A DNA stretch of 64,000 nt from Fodinisporobacter ferrooxydans (GTDB taxonomy: Bacteria > Bacillota > Bacilli > Tumebacillales > MYW30-H2), in contig NZ_CP089291.1 of assembly GCF_022818495.1 (NCBI RefSeq), forward strand, positions 1,785,001-1,849,000. The letters run 5' to 3'. The translations under genes and the position numbers were made by a program. This document shows, piece by piece, positions 54,006-63,116 of this stretch. The notes beneath the pieces are model-generated. The model was given only the letters and a program-made list of their open reading frames with translations, was not told where the DNA came from and made no database searches. Position 1 is the stretch's first letter. Every line of letters begins with the position of its first letter.

Positions 54006-55427
54006 ATGGAATTCGAGACAGTCATCGGTTTAGAGGTGCATGTAGAGCTTGCGACAAAGTCCAAGATTTTCTGTAATTGTTCGACTGAATTTGGCGCTCC
54101 CCCGAATACCAATGTTTGTCCCATTTGCTTAGGACATCCGGGAGTTTTGCCTGTACTTAACGAACACGCGTTGGAATTGGCTGTGAAAGCGTCCATGGCT
54201 CTCAATTGCAACATATCCGAGATCAGCAAATTTGACCGAAAAAACTATTTTTATCCGGATTCACCGAAGGCGTATCAGATTTCCCAATACGATCAGCCGG
54301 TAGGATTGGGCGGTTATATTGAAATTGAAGTCAATGGCGAGACAAAGCGCATCGGCATTACACGCGTACATTTGGAAGAAGATGCGGGGAAATCTACACA
54401 TACGATGGGCGGAACATTGGTAGATTTTAACCGGGTCGGAGTTCCATTAATCGAAATTGTATCGGAGCCGGATATTCGTACACCGGAAGAAGCGCGTTTA
54501 TATCTGGAAAAATTAAAAGCGATTATGCAGTATTGTGAAATATCCGACTGCAAGATGGAAGAAGGATCTTTGCGCTGCGATGCGAATATTTCGCTGCGGC
54601 CTGTCGGGCAATTGAAGTTCGGGACAAAAGCGGAATTGAAAAATATGAATTCGTTCCGGAATGTACAGCGTGGCCTGGAGTATGAACAAGAGCGGCAACG
54701 GGATATCCTGTTATCAGGAGGGCAAGTCGTCCAGGAAACGAGACGCTGGGAGGAAGCTTCGGCTACTACAACCAGCATGCGCGGGAAAGAAGAGGCACAT
54801 GATTATCGCTATTTCCCGGATCCGGATCTCGTAAAGCTCATGATTGATGAAGGGATGAAAGCGCGGATTCGGGAGATGATTCCTGAGTTGCCGACAGAAC
54901 GAAAACAGCGCTTGATTCAGGAGTTTGGCCTGCCGGAATATGATGCAGACGTACTGACAGCTTCCAAAGAATTGGCGGATTTTTTTGATCGGACGGTAAA
55001 ACTTGTGGCAGACCCGAAATTGGCGAGCAACTGGATTATGGGAGAATTGCTTGGCTTCCTCAATCAAAACAGTTTGGAACTGAAAGATTCGAAGATGTCA
55101 GCCGAACATTTGGGACAGATGATTGCACTGCTGGAAAACGGAACGATTTCCAGCAAGATTGCGAAAACAGTATTCAAAAGCATGATGGAAACAGGCCAGG
55201 ATCCGGATACGATCATCCAGGAGCAAGGCCTGGTTCAAATCAGTGATGAAGGCGCATTGCTGCAAATCATCGATCAAGTGATTGCGAAAAATCCAAAATC
55301 AGTCGAAGATTTTAAAGCTGGGAAAGAAAAAGCGATCGGTGCATTGGTTGGTCAAGTCATGAAAGAGACAAAAGGAAAAGCGAATCCCCAGTTGGTCAAT
55401 CAATTGCTGATTGGACGCTTGCAATAG
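54006..55427 (+). CDS. gatB: Asp/Glu-tRNA amidotransferase subunit B
   Basis: The 473-residue subunit activates the mischarged tRNA. It opens [20 protein letters not shown] and has the zinc-site Cys set CNCSTEFG and [12 protein letters not shown], then [19 protein letters not shown] and [11 protein letters not shown], and the C-terminal tRNA-binding GatB/YqeY domain. GGGGAA precedes the ATG and the gap to gatA is three bases. Presence of GatCAB implies that Gln-tRNA and/or Asn-tRNA is made indirectly. Confidence 0.98.
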   Translation: MEFETVIGLEVHVELATKSKIFCNCSTEFGAPPNTNVCPICLGHPGVLPVLNEHALELAVKASMALNCNISEISKFDRKNYFYPDSPKAYQISQYDQPVGLGGYIEIEVNGETKRIGITRVHLEEDAGKSTHTMGGTLVDFNRVGVPLIEIVSEPDIRTPEEARLYLEKLKAIMQYCEISDCKMEEGSLRCDANISLRPVGQLKFGTKAELKNMNSFRNVQRGLEYEQERQRDILLSGGQVVQETRRWEEASATTTSMRGKEEAHDYRYFPDPDLVKLMIDEGMKARIREMIPELPTERKQRLIQEFGLPEYDADVLTASKELADFFDRTVKLVADPKLASNWIMGELLGFLNQNSLELKDSKMSAEHLGQMIALLENGTISSKIAKTVFKSMMETGQDPDTIIQEQGLVQISDEGALLQIIDQVIAKNPKSVEDFKAGKEKAIGALVGQVMKETKGKANPQLVNQLLIGRLQ

Positions 55428-55558
55428 ATTCGTATACGAATCTCTCGACACCCCTGCAGCTTTTGCGGGGGTTGAGGCGTTAAAGCGGACAGGAAGGCAA
55501 TAGGAAAGCGATAGAATCTTGATGTTTTAAGTATGATTGGGTTGGGAAGGATTTCCTT

Positions 55559-56551
55559 ATGGAAAGAAAACGTGCGCGTATCATTTATAATCCATCGTCA
55601 GGGAAAGAGATTTTACGCAATCATTTGCCTGATATGCTCGACATATTGGAAAATGGCGGATTTGAAACGTCTTGTCACGCTACGAAGGGATCTGAGGATA
55701 CGATGGAAGCCGCCCGGCAAGCATCTTTCCATCAGTTTGATCTGGTCGTCGCTGCTGGCGGGGACGGTACGATCAATGAAGTGATCAATGGCCTTTCCCG
55801 TTGTGAATATCGGCCGCCGTTGGGAATCATTCCGGCAGGAACGACGAATGATTTGGGACGGGCGCTTCGTTTGCCGCGTCATCCGATCGAAGCCTGCAAG
55901 GTGATTATTGAGCAAAATTATGTGCCGTTGGATGTAGGGAAAGTAACTGCTATTTCAGAAGAAATGGCGAATTCTGAATCGTATTTCATAAATATTGCAG
56001 CATGCGGCCGCTTGACTGAAATTTCCTATGAGGTTCCCAGCAAATTGAAAACCATTCTGGGCCAATTGGCATATTACATGAAAGGTTTTGAAAAATTGCC
56101 GCAAATCCGCCCCATTCACCTGGATCTCGACTCTCCGGAATATTCATTTTCCGGTAAAGTCATGCTGTGTTTGATCGCGAACAGCAGTTCGGTAGCCGGA
56201 TTTCACCGTATTGCACCGGATGCCAAAATTGACGATGGAGTATTTGACGTATTGCTTGTCAAAACCATGAGCATACCCGAATTGATACGGTTAGCGACTT
56301 TGGCCTTGCGAGGAGAACATATTGCCAGCGACAGAATTGACTATTTTCATACAAATCATTTAGTGGTGAAAAGCGATGAACAAGTCGATTTAAATTTAGA
56401 CGGCGAGTATGGCGGCGCACTTCCTCGGCAGTTCCAAGTTCTCAAGCATCATTTGCAAGTAGCAGTAAAAAACAACATTCAGGCAATTTCCGGTAATGAG
56501 TCCGATTCGGATGAGATGGTGGAGTATATGATTGAAGAATCGCTGCGGTAA
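55559..56551 (+). CDS. dagK: Diacylglycerol kinase, YegS/DagK family
   Basis: The 330-residue lipid kinase has the DAGK catalytic motifs ARIIYNPSSGKE, LVVAAGGDGTINEVINGLSR and IPAGTTNDLGRALRLPRHP. The C-terminal half has the LICANSSSVAGF-like segment (CLIANSSSVAGF). It recycles diacylglycerol from lipoteichoic acid synthesis to phosphatidate. GGAAGGA lies before the ATG at 55559. rlmD-type methyltransferase follows closely, an order seen in other Bacillota. Confidence 0.93.
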   Translation: MERKRARIIYNPSSGKEILRNHLPDMLDILENGGFETSCHATKGSEDTMEAARQASFHQFDLVVAAGGDGTINEVINGLSRCEYRPPLGIIPAGTTNDLGRALRLPRHPIEACKVIIEQNYVPLDVGKVTAISEEMANSESYFINIAACGRLTEISYEVPSKLKTILGQLAYYMKGFEKLPQIRPIHLDLDSPEYSFSGKVMLCLIANSSSVAGFHRIAPDAKIDDGVFDVLLVKTMSIPELIRLATLALRGEHIASDRIDYFHTNHLVVKSDEQVDLNLDGEYGGALPRQFQVLKHHLQVAVKNNIQAISGNESDSDEMVEYMIEESLR

Positions 56552-56564
56552 TGGAGGAATCGAT

Positions 56565-58097
56565 ATGGCCCAGTTTCAACCCCCTGTACAGGTTGGGGCG
56601 ATCTATGAATTGGATATTGCCGGTCTTAGCCATGAAGGGGATGGAGTGGGGCGGTATCAGGGCTTTACGGTATTTGTCAAAGGCGCTCTGCCAAATGAAC
56701 GGGTGCTTGCACGAATTACAGACGTACAAAAACGCTTTGCACATGCTACGATGGAAAATCTGATTGAACCTTCAAAGGATCGCATTCAACCGATTTGCGA
56801 GGTGTACGATCAATGCGGCGGTTGTCAACTGCAGCATCTGTCATACCAAGGACAGCTTGCATATAAAGAGCAGCATGTGAAAGATGTACTTCAGCGAATT
56901 GGTCATTTGGATCTGGATTCCATACGAATCCATCCGATCATTGGAATGAAGCAACCTTGGCGATACAGAAACAAAGCGCAAGCACCCGTGGCTCAGCAAT
57001 CGGTATCGACTTCAAATGTCGAATACATTTCCCAGGAAATCGAAACGGGTAATAGTTTGTCTAAAATTAGAAATATTGCAGAAAAAAGCGAAACAATGTC
57101 GAAGCTGTCAAAGAGTGCAGAAGAAAGAGACATCCATTCCAATCAGAACGATGATGGTCTGGTTGCCGGTTTTTATGCCGCCAATTCCCATCAAGTGGTT
57201 GATATCGACAAATGCCATATCCAGCATCAGTCAAATGAAGAAATCATTCGCAGTGTCAAAGGTATTTTGCGTGAATTACAGATACCGGCGTATAACCGAA
57301 GCAAACGTACCGGCATCGTGCAACATATCATTGCCAAAGTTGCCTTTGCGACAGGCGACACCATGATTGTTTTGGTCACCAAGACGAAAGAATTGCCAAA
57401 ACAAAAAGCGTTTATTGATTTGGTTCGGCAACGCATCCCGCATACCGTAAGCATCATGTTGAATTATCATCCGGAACATACGAGCAAAGTAATGGGGAAA
57501 CAATCCTTTTGCATTTGGGGAAAAGAAGAAATATACGATCAGATCGGCGATATCCGTTTCGCAATCTCTGCCGATTCTTTTTATCAGGTCAATCCGGTTC
57601 AGACACAAGTACTCTACGGAAAAGCATTGGAATATGCAGAACTCACCGGTTCTGAGATCGTCATTGACGCATACTGTGGCGTTGGGACAATTTCTCTTTT
57701 CCTTGCCAAGTCTATCAAGCATGTGTATGGGATTGAAATTATTGATCAAGCGATACAGGATGCCAGGAAGAACGCAAAAATGAATCAGATAGAAAATACC
57801 ACTTTTATTACAGGGAAAGCAGAAGTTGAAATCCCCAAGCTGTATCGTTCAGGAGTTGCAGCAGATGTGATCGTCGTGGATCCGCCCCGCAAAGGCTGCG
57901 ATGAGAAGCTGCTGGCAACGATTGCGGAAATGAAGCCAAAACGGGTAGTCTACGTGTCCTGTGACCCAAGCACACTGGCGCGGGATCTGCGGTATTTGGA
58001 GGATCATGGGTACAAGACGATGGAAGTGCAGCCTGTCGATATGTTTCCGCATACGGCGCATGTGGAAGCTATATCGTCAATCGTATTGAAAAAATGA
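56565..58097 (+). CDS. rlmD: 23S rRNA (uracil-5-)-methyltransferase, RlmD/RlmCD type
   Basis: The 510-residue protein has an N-terminal TRAM domain (YELDIAGLSHEGDGVGRYQG), a 4Fe-4S Cys set (CEVYDQCGGCQLQH plus a later Cys) and the SAM-dependent domain with VIDAYCGVGTISLFLAK, VVDPPRKGCDEKLL and nucleophile Cys in VYVSCDPSTLARDL. Residues ~143-197 are an extra Ser/Lys/Glu-rich insert between KAQAPVA and GLVAGFY, which normally lie close together. The ATG at 56565 has TGGAGGA upstream. The exact uridine (747, 1939 or both) is not decided by sequence. Confidence 0.93.
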   Translation: MAQFQPPVQVGAIYELDIAGLSHEGDGVGRYQGFTVFVKGALPNERVLARITDVQKRFAHATMENLIEPSKDRIQPICEVYDQCGGCQLQHLSYQGQLAYKEQHVKDVLQRIGHLDLDSIRIHPIIGMKQPWRYRNKAQAPVAQQSVSTSNVEYISQEIETGNSLSKIRNIAEKSETMSKLSKSAEERDIHSNQNDDGLVAGFYAANSHQVVDIDKCHIQHQSNEEIIRSVKGILRELQIPAYNRSKRTGIVQHIIAKVAFATGDTMIVLVTKTKELPKQKAFIDLVRQRIPHTVSIMLNYHPEHTSKVMGKQSFCIWGKEEIYDQIGDIRFAISADSFYQVNPVQTQVLYGKALEYAELTGSEIVIDAYCGVGTISLFLAKSIKHVYGIEIIDQAIQDARKNAKMNQIENTTFITGKAEVEIPKLYRSGVAADVIVVDPPRKGCDEKLLATIAEMKPKRVVYVSCDPSTLARDLRYLEDHGYKTMEVQPVDMFPHTAHVEAISSIVLKK

Positions 58098-58109
58098 GGG
58101 TAGCGGGTG

Positions 58110-58148
58110 TAAGGACCAGGGCTGGGTTTTGGGGCTCTGGTTTTTTTG
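58110..58148 (+). terminator. Terminator of the dagK-rlmD unit
   Basis: ACCAGGGC pairs with GCTCTGGT and is followed by TTTTTTTGG. Confidence 0.8.
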
Positions 58149-58329
58149 GTTTAAATCTTATCTTCACAGCCATAAAAGTATGATATGGTAGGATTTTCAT
58201 TGATTAGCAGGCAAAAAACAGCGCTACTCTTTAGTATTGTTATTTTTGTAGGTCAAAGTGTTCTGGTGTAATTGTGAAATATAGGATTCAGCGGGGGAAC
58301 TCTACCACAAGTAACGGCAAATTTTTTTG

Positions 58330-58497
58330 CTAGGGAAGCCGGAGAAGGCCTTGAAATGGCTTGGCTTGTTGAGGCTGTCCTTTGGTCATCATGCGATAAA
58401 ACTCTGTTTTAAAGGCGATTGAGAGCTTTATAGCAAGATTAAATAAAATGCTGGACAGTGAAAAGTTTTTGTCGAAAAATTGTTGGATATAGGAATA
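58330..58497 (-). pseudogene. 3' exon: C-terminal end of a reading frame interrupted by the group II intron
   Basis: Beyond the 3' end of the intron, on the minus strand, a frame continues as YIQQFFDKNFSLSSILFNLA, then LSIAFKTEFYRMMTKGQP and QAKPFQGLLRLP, to a stop at 58330. It is about 55 residues with a coherent helix-rich composition, read as the end of a gene whose 5' part must lie beyond the other side of the intron, outside the window. I do not recognise the family; a transposase C-terminus is a guess only. The plus strand of 58149-58330 holds no gene. Confidence 0.4.
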
Positions 58498-58549
58498 GCT
58501 AAGGAGAGTCTTCAACATGACTTGGTCAGTTCTCCTTTTCGCCCTCCTT

Positions 58550-58585
58550 CGCACCGTACGTGATTCTTTCGAATCATACGGCGCT
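58550..58585 (-). ncRNA. Group II intron domain V
   Basis: Minus-strand sequence AGCGCCGTATGATTC-GAAA-GAATCACGTACGGTGCG folds into the catalytic hairpin with a GAAA tetraloop and an AGC triad start, as in bacterial group II introns. Domain VI follows at about 58531-58501. Confidence 0.92.
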
Positions 58586-58598
58586 CCATCATGACCTT

Positions 58599-60113
58599 CT
58601 ACATGAGACGATTCAACTTTTCTCTGAAGGATAGAATCTTTTTCCAGATCTTCTTGCCTAACGAGGCATAATCCTCTTGGCTATGAATCTGTCTGTGGCA
58701 ATGTTCATGTACCGCGGCTAAATTGTTGACTCGATTGACGGAAGCCTGCGGGAGGTGAGGGTCAATATGGTGGATGTGTAGATTGAACGGTTGTAGTTCT
58801 TCGTCACAGACCCTGCATTTCCCTTTGTCCCGGTTATAAGCATAAGCTCGATTCAGGAAGTATTCGAAGTTGTATCTCTTGTCGGTCGCGCCTTTGCTGA
58901 TGATTTTAGAAAAGTGCAGAGATAACAGCTCATCTGCCCGTGCCCGCAAGGGTGTCTTTCCTGTTCGTTCCCGATACAGCTTTCGACCTTCTATCGTGAA
59001 GGGGGATTCCTCCGGATTCTTGAGTTGCGTTTTCTTCCACTTACAAAATGCCAACGAAGTGATGCCGATATTCGCATGCTTGTACGTTACGGCTGGAATG
59101 CCCATTGTATAATCTGCGTGGACACTTGCGAGATTGTTCACTTCGTTGGCGGGAAGCCAAATGCCGCCGTATTTGTCCAATACCCTCTTTGCTTTCCATT
59201 TCAGGTTGTATGCATATTTGCTCAAGATGATGTTGACCCACGTGGTGCATTGATAATATTGGATGATTCCCCTGATCGTTGCGTTGACGACATTGATTTC
59301 ATGGATGAGAGCTTCTTTGTTCTTGCAGCGTTTCAGGGTATTCAATTTCTGGTGGAGTTCCCTCGCTTTGCTTTTCAGCCGAGTTCGGTCGGGCATGGTT
59401 CGCGTCACATAGCCGGTTCGTGATTTGCCTTTGATCATCTTGCATTCACAGCCGAGGAAATGGATCGGCTTCTCTCGGACGTTGGTGATGACTGTCTTCT
59501 CTACCGATAATGCCAGTTTGAGATTCGATCGTAAGTAATTGCTGATTCGTTGTTTCCATTTCTCCGCATTCCGTTTGGTGTCGGTCGCGAGTATCCAGTC
59601 ATCGGCGTAGCGAACGAGATAAGCAGGCTTGAGGCGGCTCCTTTTCTTGAGGGCTTCCTGCTGAGTGCTTGGCGTTGCATACGTCTGTTTGGTTTTCTTG
59701 TTTTCCCATTCCCGGGTCACCCACTGATCGAACGAGTGGAGATACACGTTGGCAAGTAGCGGTGAGATGATGCCCCCCTGTACCGTTCCCAGCGGGTTGA
59801 TCTGAATTTCATCCATGATTCCCGTTTTGAGCATCGCTTTGATGATCATAAGCACTCGTTGATCGCGTATTCCCATGCCGTATAATTGTTTACACAGTTT
59901 GTTGTGGTTGACGCAATCGAAGAATTTGGAAATATCTCCTTCTACGATCCAGGGGTATCCCGTGACATAGAGGATTCGCGTCGTTCTTTCCAGTGCCATA
60001 TGCGCATCCCGCATCGGGCGGAATCCGTAAGAATGCTTAAAGAATTGCGCTTCCATGATCGGTTCCAGAATGATTCTTACACATTCCTGTACGATGCGGT
60101 CGATGATGGCGGG
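58599..60113 (-). pseudogene. Group II intron reverse transcriptase/maturase, C-terminal part (RT-X-HNH)
   Basis: About 504 residues carry RT motifs from RT-2 on: FKHSYGFRPMRDAHMALE, WIVEGDISKFFDCVNH, GTVQGGIISPLLANVYLHSF, catalytic YADD in VRYADDWILATDTKRNAEKW and LSVEKTVITNVREKPIHFLG. A maturase X domain and a C-terminal HNH nuclease (CRVCDEELQPFNLHIHHIDP) follow. The N-terminal 125 residues are encoded 3 kb away at 63117-63490. The apparent GTG start at 60116 lies inside the recombinase element, so this is not a natural gene start. The coding sequence itself looks intact. Confidence 0.9.
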
Positions 60114-60121
60114 CACGGTCA

Positions 60122-60460
60122 GTGCAAATTACACAATCATTCAGTCAGTCTTTGGGATTTCTAACAATTACCCACCCTTTCCACCCCCTTCACGATCAAT
60201 CGTTTCAAATTTTAAAAGTGAAAGAAGTAAATGGAACCCGCATGTACTCCATTCATACCGATTCGGGTATTGTTTGTATCCCTGAATCCTGGACCGATCG
60301 TCACTTGCCTTCGATTCAGGCTATTTCCCGTGCTCCTAACTCCCCACTTTACCTAGGGACTCTAAAAGAATTAATTGATTTCATTAAGAGAAAGGATGAT
60401 CTCCAAACTCGTAAGAATATTATGATTGACAACTTGTCCCATATGGAGGTATTTTCTTAA
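60122..60460 (+). CDS. DUF5372-like protein, 5' end removed by integration
   Basis: The encoded ~112 residues contain the DUF5372-type core FLTITHPFHPLHDQSFQILK, then MYSIHTDSGIVCIPESWTDR. Only a GTG at 60122, without a ribosome site, could start it here; upstream in frame lies a TGA at 60104 in intron DNA. In a circular form the element's right end supplies GAGGAG (63089-63094) and ATG (63103), read in frame as MNKPSARSV into this gene, giving 120 residues. So the gene spans the attachment site. Function is unknown; the family commonly accompanies such recombinases. The next gene starts two bases after its stop. Confidence 0.75.
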   Translation: MQITQSFSQSLGFLTITHPFHPLHDQSFQILKVKEVNGTRMYSIHTDSGIVCIPESWTDRHLPSIQAISRAPNSPLYLGTLKELIDFIKRKDDLQTRKNIMIDNLSHMEVFS

Positions 60461-60461
60461 T

Positions 60462-60833
60462 ATGAATACTACTGATAAGAAATCAAGACCCTATCGTCAA
60501 GAATCGACTGAACAACTATTAACTCGTAGTCAACAAATAGTAGAGTCCTTATTTGATCCTAGCCAGATCCTTCGCGGTTCTCTTATCACACGCAACATCA
60601 AATGTGGTAAATCGGCCTGTCGCTGTTCCACCGGTGAAGGCCATCCTAGTTTCTACCTATCTACTATCCATCAGGGACGCACCCGACTCGATTATGTCCC
60701 GGCTTCCTGGGAGCCATGGGTACGTGAAAGATTAGACAATTATCATATCTTGCAGGAACTTATCGTAGAACTGACAGAAATCAACCTAGAGCTTTTACGC
60801 CGTCGTGAAAAAAGCGAGTTCCTGCAGAAATAA
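60462..60833 (+). CDS. DUF6788-like small protein
   Basis: The 123-residue protein starts at ATG 60462 with TGGAGGT about 14 bases upstream. It contains ITRNIKCGKSACRCSTGEGH, a Cys-x4-Cys-x-Cys with a following His that could bind zinc, then PSFYLSTIHQGRTRLDYVPA and a helical C-terminus. The pattern matches what I know as DUF6788, small proteins found with serine recombinases. A role as directionality or accessory factor is possible but not shown. It starts two bases after the DUF5372-like stop. Confidence 0.75.
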   Translation: MNTTDKKSRPYRQESTEQLLTRSQQIVESLFDPSQILRGSLITRNIKCGKSACRCSTGEGHPSFYLSTIHQGRTRLDYVPASWEPWVRERLDNYHILQELIVELTEINLELLRRREKSEFLQK

Positions 60834-60849
60834 TTCTGGAGGGGATTGT

Positions 60850-61350
60850 ATGTCTAGTTCTGCTTTAGCTGCTTTAGTGGGTAACGACAGCAACAAGGTA
60901 GAAGAATTCGTTTCTGTGTTCGCGAATATGCTGAGCTCATTCATAGCGGCATGGCATGGGGAGGAGGAAATAGCAAATGAATCAGACGATATCGTCCATG
61001 AAAGTACATCCACAACACCTGGATCGGAAAGCACTGATCTACATTCGCCAGTCGACCTTAGCTCAAGTCCGATTTCACAGGGAGAGCACGGAGCGACAGT
61101 ATGCCCTTCAGGAGAAGGCTCTGAGTCTGGGGTGGACACAGGATCAAATTCAACTGATCGACGAGGATTTAGGTTTATCCGGTGGGCAAGGTTCCAAAAG
61201 GCAAGGATTTCAACGACTTGTAGCCCAGGTCTCACTCGGGGAAGTAGGTGCGATTTTTGGTCTCGAAGTTTCTCGCCTGGCTCGTTCTTCCGCAGACTTA
61301 TTGCGCCTACTCGAACTGTGCAGTATATTCGACACCATCGTAGTGGATGA
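60850..61350 (+). CDS. Small frame before and overlapping the recombinase
   Basis: An ATG at 60850 with GGAGGGG upstream opens a frame whose first ~45 residues (MSSSALAALVGNDSNKVEEF, then a helix and an acidic stretch) are independent of the recombinase gene. The frame then stays open for another ~370 bases within the recombinase gene in a different register, giving Ser/Arg-rich low-complexity protein that looks like a by-product. I think a short protein at the 5' end is plausible and the long overlap is not. No family is recognised. Confidence 0.4.
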   Translation: MSSSALAALVGNDSNKVEEFVSVFANMLSSFIAAWHGEEEIANESDDIVHESTSTTPGSESTDLHSPVDLSSSPISQGEHGATVCPSGEGSESGVDTGSNSTDRRGFRFIRWARFQKARISTTCSPGLTRGSRCDFWSRSFSPGSFFRRLIAPTRTVQYIRHHRSG

Positions 61351-63040
61351 AGACGGCATCTATGACTTGAGTGATTTCAATGATCGTCTCATTTTGGGTT
61401 TTAAGGGTACGATGAGTGAAGCAGAGTTACACTTTTTGCGCTCACGTCTCATTGGTGGGAAGAAGAATAAAGCCCATAAAGGAGAGCTGCGCTTTCCCTT
61501 ACCCGTAGGCTATTGTCACGATGTGGACGGCAACACCGTGATTGACCCGGATGAGGAGGTACAGAATGCCGTGCGTCATATCTTTACTGCCTTTCGGGCA
61601 ACAGGCAGTGCGTATGGTGTGGTTCAGTTTTTTTCGCAAAACCATCTTCGTTTTCCGAAAAGAGCATACGGTGGTGTTTGGGCAGGAAAGCTTATCTGGG
61701 GTACGTTAACCCACGGTCGTGTATTGGGGATACTCTATAACCCTGCTTATACGGGCGCTTATGTGTTTGGTCGCTACAAGGATCGAAAACAATTGGATGA
61801 GCAGGGCTTGTTTGTTCATCGCATCGTTCGTTTACCCAAAGACCAATGGGAGGTGCTTATTCACGACCATCATCCTGGGTATATTTCATGGTCAGAGTAC
61901 GAAGAAAATCTCAAACAACTGCAGCAAAATCGAACAAACGCAGAAGTGAGTGGTCCAGCGAGGGAAGGGATTGCCCTACTTCAGGGAATCATCGTGTGCG
62001 GAAAGTGCGGTCGCCGCATGTCTGTTCGTTATACAGGAAATGGCGGGATCGCTCCACGGTATGAATGTAAAGCAAGATGGGAAAATGGCGATCGTGCCAC
62101 TTGTTCTTCCCTTCGCTCTGAACCGGTAGATCAAGCCATTGCCGCCAGAGTTCTAGAGGCTGTACAACCTGCTCAACTTGAACTCGCCTTACGCTCATTC
62201 GACAAGGTTCTAAGCGAAGAAGATAAAGTGGAAACAAGTTGGAAACTTTCCTTGGAAAGAGCCCAGTATGAGGTGGATCGTGCACAACGCCAGTACGACC
62301 TTGCTGAACCGGAAAACCGATTAGTGACACGTGCCCTGGAAGCGAGGTGGAATGAAAAAATGGCGACACTCAACCAAATTCGTGAAGAATACGAGCATTA
62401 CTGCTCAAGTCGTGCATGGCGACCGACAGAGCAAGATAAGCAAGATATTCTATCTTTAGCGGAAAACTTGCCACGTATTTGGCGTGCGACAACAACCGAG
62501 ATAAAGGACCGTAAAAGAATCCTACGTCTATTAATCGAGGATGTCACTGTTTTTTGTGAGCCTGGTCAAGCGGATATTCGTTTAGGGATCCGCTGGCGCA
62601 ATCAATGCCATGAGGTTGTTCACACGACCAAGCCCTTGCCGCATCACTTGGCGCGCAAGCATTCGATGGAGACGATTGATCGTATTCGAGAATTAGCCCG
62701 CGATATGACAGACACTCAAATTGCAGCACATTTCAACCAATCCGGATACCGAACTCCTGAAGGTAAGCCATTTACCACTGACTCTATTCAGTGGCTACGA
62801 TATCGCTACCGCATTCCTGGGCCTTCAAAACAAAGCAATGAATGGACCGTAAAAGAAGTAGCTCTTCACTTTGGTGTAAGCACTCATGTGGTCTATTATT
62901 GGCTGAATAAAGGTTTATTAAAGGCAACCAAAATAGCACCGGGATGGCCATGGAAAATTAAACTTGATGAACACACTAAGAGGACTCTGTCGGATTGGAT
63001 TTCTCATTCAGGCCATATTTCAAAACGTTCAAAAACATAA
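60977..63040 (+). CDS. Large serine recombinase
   Basis: The 687-residue recombinase begins with a resolvase catalytic domain: nucleophile Ser26 in LIYIRQSTLAQVRFH, then the Arg-bearing STERQYALQ and LGLSGGQGSKRQGFQRLV, and EVSRLARSSADLLRLLELC. Next come the Recombinase domain (RFPLPVGYCHDVDG to NPAYTGAYVFGRYK), a Cys-rich zinc ribbon (VCGKCGRRMSVRY, about 340-385), a coiled-coil-prone region and a C-terminal MerR-like helix-turn-helix (WTVKEVALHFGVSTHVVYYW). It should cut and join att sites at a 2-bp core. GGGGAGGAGG lies 8-10 bases before the ATG. It is full length and without frameshift. Confidence 0.95.
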   Translation: MNQTISSMKVHPQHLDRKALIYIRQSTLAQVRFHRESTERQYALQEKALSLGWTQDQIQLIDEDLGLSGGQGSKRQGFQRLVAQVSLGEVGAIFGLEVSRLARSSADLLRLLELCSIFDTIVVDEDGIYDLSDFNDRLILGFKGTMSEAELHFLRSRLIGGKKNKAHKGELRFPLPVGYCHDVDGNTVIDPDEEVQNAVRHIFTAFRATGSAYGVVQFFSQNHLRFPKRAYGGVWAGKLIWGTLTHGRVLGILYNPAYTGAYVFGRYKDRKQLDEQGLFVHRIVRLPKDQWEVLIHDHHPGYISWSEYEENLKQLQQNRTNAEVSGPAREGIALLQGIIVCGKCGRRMSVRYTGNGGIAPRYECKARWENGDRATCSSLRSEPVDQAIAARVLEAVQPAQLELALRSFDKVLSEEDKVETSWKLSLERAQYEVDRAQRQYDLAEPENRLVTRALEARWNEKMATLNQIREEYEHYCSSRAWRPTEQDKQDILSLAENLPRIWRATTTEIKDRKRILRLLIEDVTVFCEPGQADIRLGIRWRNQCHEVVHTTKPLPHHLARKHSMETIDRIRELARDMTDTQIAAHFNQSGYRTPEGKPFTTDSIQWLRYRYRIPGPSKQSNEWTVKEVALHFGVSTHVVYYWLNKGLLKATKIAPGWPWKIKLDEHTKRTLSDWISHSGHISKRSKT

Positions 63041-63116
63041 GATTTACATACCCTAATTCTTTTTTCACTACAAATCCAAAACATATTTGAGGAGTGTGCA
63101 GTATGAATAAACCGTC

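Noticed and set aside
55440-55480. Terminator after gatB
   Set aside because: A GC stem (ACCCCTGCA/TTGCGGGGGT) is present but there is no T-run, so I do not call it.
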